Notes under the pieces: generated by a model
Database searches by the model: none
Told to the model about the DNA's origin: nothing
What the model saw: only the letters and a program-made list of their open reading frames with translations
Program-made: the position numbers and the translations under genes
Shown here: positions 14,231-14,294 of the stretch, piece after piece
Layout: each line of letters starts with the position of its first letter
Numbering within the stretch: the first letter of the stretch is position 1
Assembly: GCA_937884385.1 (NCBI GenBank)
Contig: CALGCW010000305.1
Location: 1 to 14,294, forward strand
From: an uncultured Clostridia bacterium
Lineage (GTDB): Bacteria; Bacillota; Clostridia; Oscillospirales; CAG-272
Direction: 5' to 3'
Length of the DNA: 14,294 nt

Positions 14231-14250
14231 CTAAGGAGACATTGATTTGG

Positions 14251-14294
14251 ACGCAGGCTCCTTCCGCCTCGCGGGCTCGGCACCTTCCTCCCGG
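14251..14294. repeat. Palindromic intergenic repeat, right copy (cut by window end)
   Basis: ACGCAGGCTCCTTCCG (14251-14266) and CACCTTCCTC (14281-14290) match the reverse complement of the 244-296 element, with a diverged middle (CCTCGCGGGCTCGG). It is truncated by the end of the window. The block from 297 to 14250 is therefore flanked by inverted copies of one repeat family. Confidence 0.65.

Overview
The window looks like chromosomal DNA of a Gram-positive, endospore-lineage Clostridia bacterium (Bacillota), probably an uncultured gut type. The reasons are strong AGGAGG-type ribosome sites, sigma-A promoters with 17-bp spacers and extended -10 boxes, a Spo0A-type response regulator, an ER-type signal peptidase SipW with its substrates, and GC-rich palindromic intergenic repeats of the kind I associate with gut Clostridia (this last point is recollection, not a search).

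Layout. Positions 1-400 hold no gene but several repeats: a six-hairpin palindromic array (2-162) and two further palindromic elements (244-296, 336-395). Three separately promoted single-gene units follow: a DUF2812-type membrane protein (467-1039), an XRE helix-turn-helix regulator with a TPR-like C-terminus (1395-2450), and a PlsC-like acyltransferase with a zinc ribbon (2633-3904). Each of these promoters is readable, and each unit is closed by an intrinsic terminator (the first one weak).

The core is a surface-fibre operon, 4014-13170. It starts from a near-consensus promoter and encodes SipW, three TasA/camelysin-like subunits, an intercistronic hairpin region, a fourth SipW-type protein, a 1767-residue secreted protein and a fifth SipW-type protein, then a terminator. 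All five SipW-type proteins share an N-terminal layout: hydrophobic segment, Ala or Ser, an aromatic residue at the predicted mature +1, then Asn-x-Phe (or Ile) 9-10 residues later. The simplest reading is that SipW matures the small subunits, which polymerise into extracellular fibres. The large protein, with MucBP/InlB-like beta domains and two His/Cys-rich blocks, would be a fibre-associated adhesin or metal-binding scaffold. No sortase, LPXTG motif or C-terminal membrane anchor is visible.

A Spo0A-like response regulator (13306-14076) follows immediately under its own promoter, which is surrounded by repeated TTACCAAA/TTTGGTAA motifs and a TGTCAAA 0A-box-like site. In Bacillus subtilis, Spo0A controls the tapA-sipW-tasA matrix operon through SinI/SinR; here the two parts are physically adjacent. 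After a strong terminator, the right edge carries a palindromic repeat (14211-14230) and an inverted partial copy of the left-edge 244-296 element, so related repeats flank the block.

The most interesting material is the linkage of a five-substrate SipW fibre operon, a giant His/Cys-block protein and a Spo0A regulator; the composition change inside the giant gene; and the hairpin array at the left edge.
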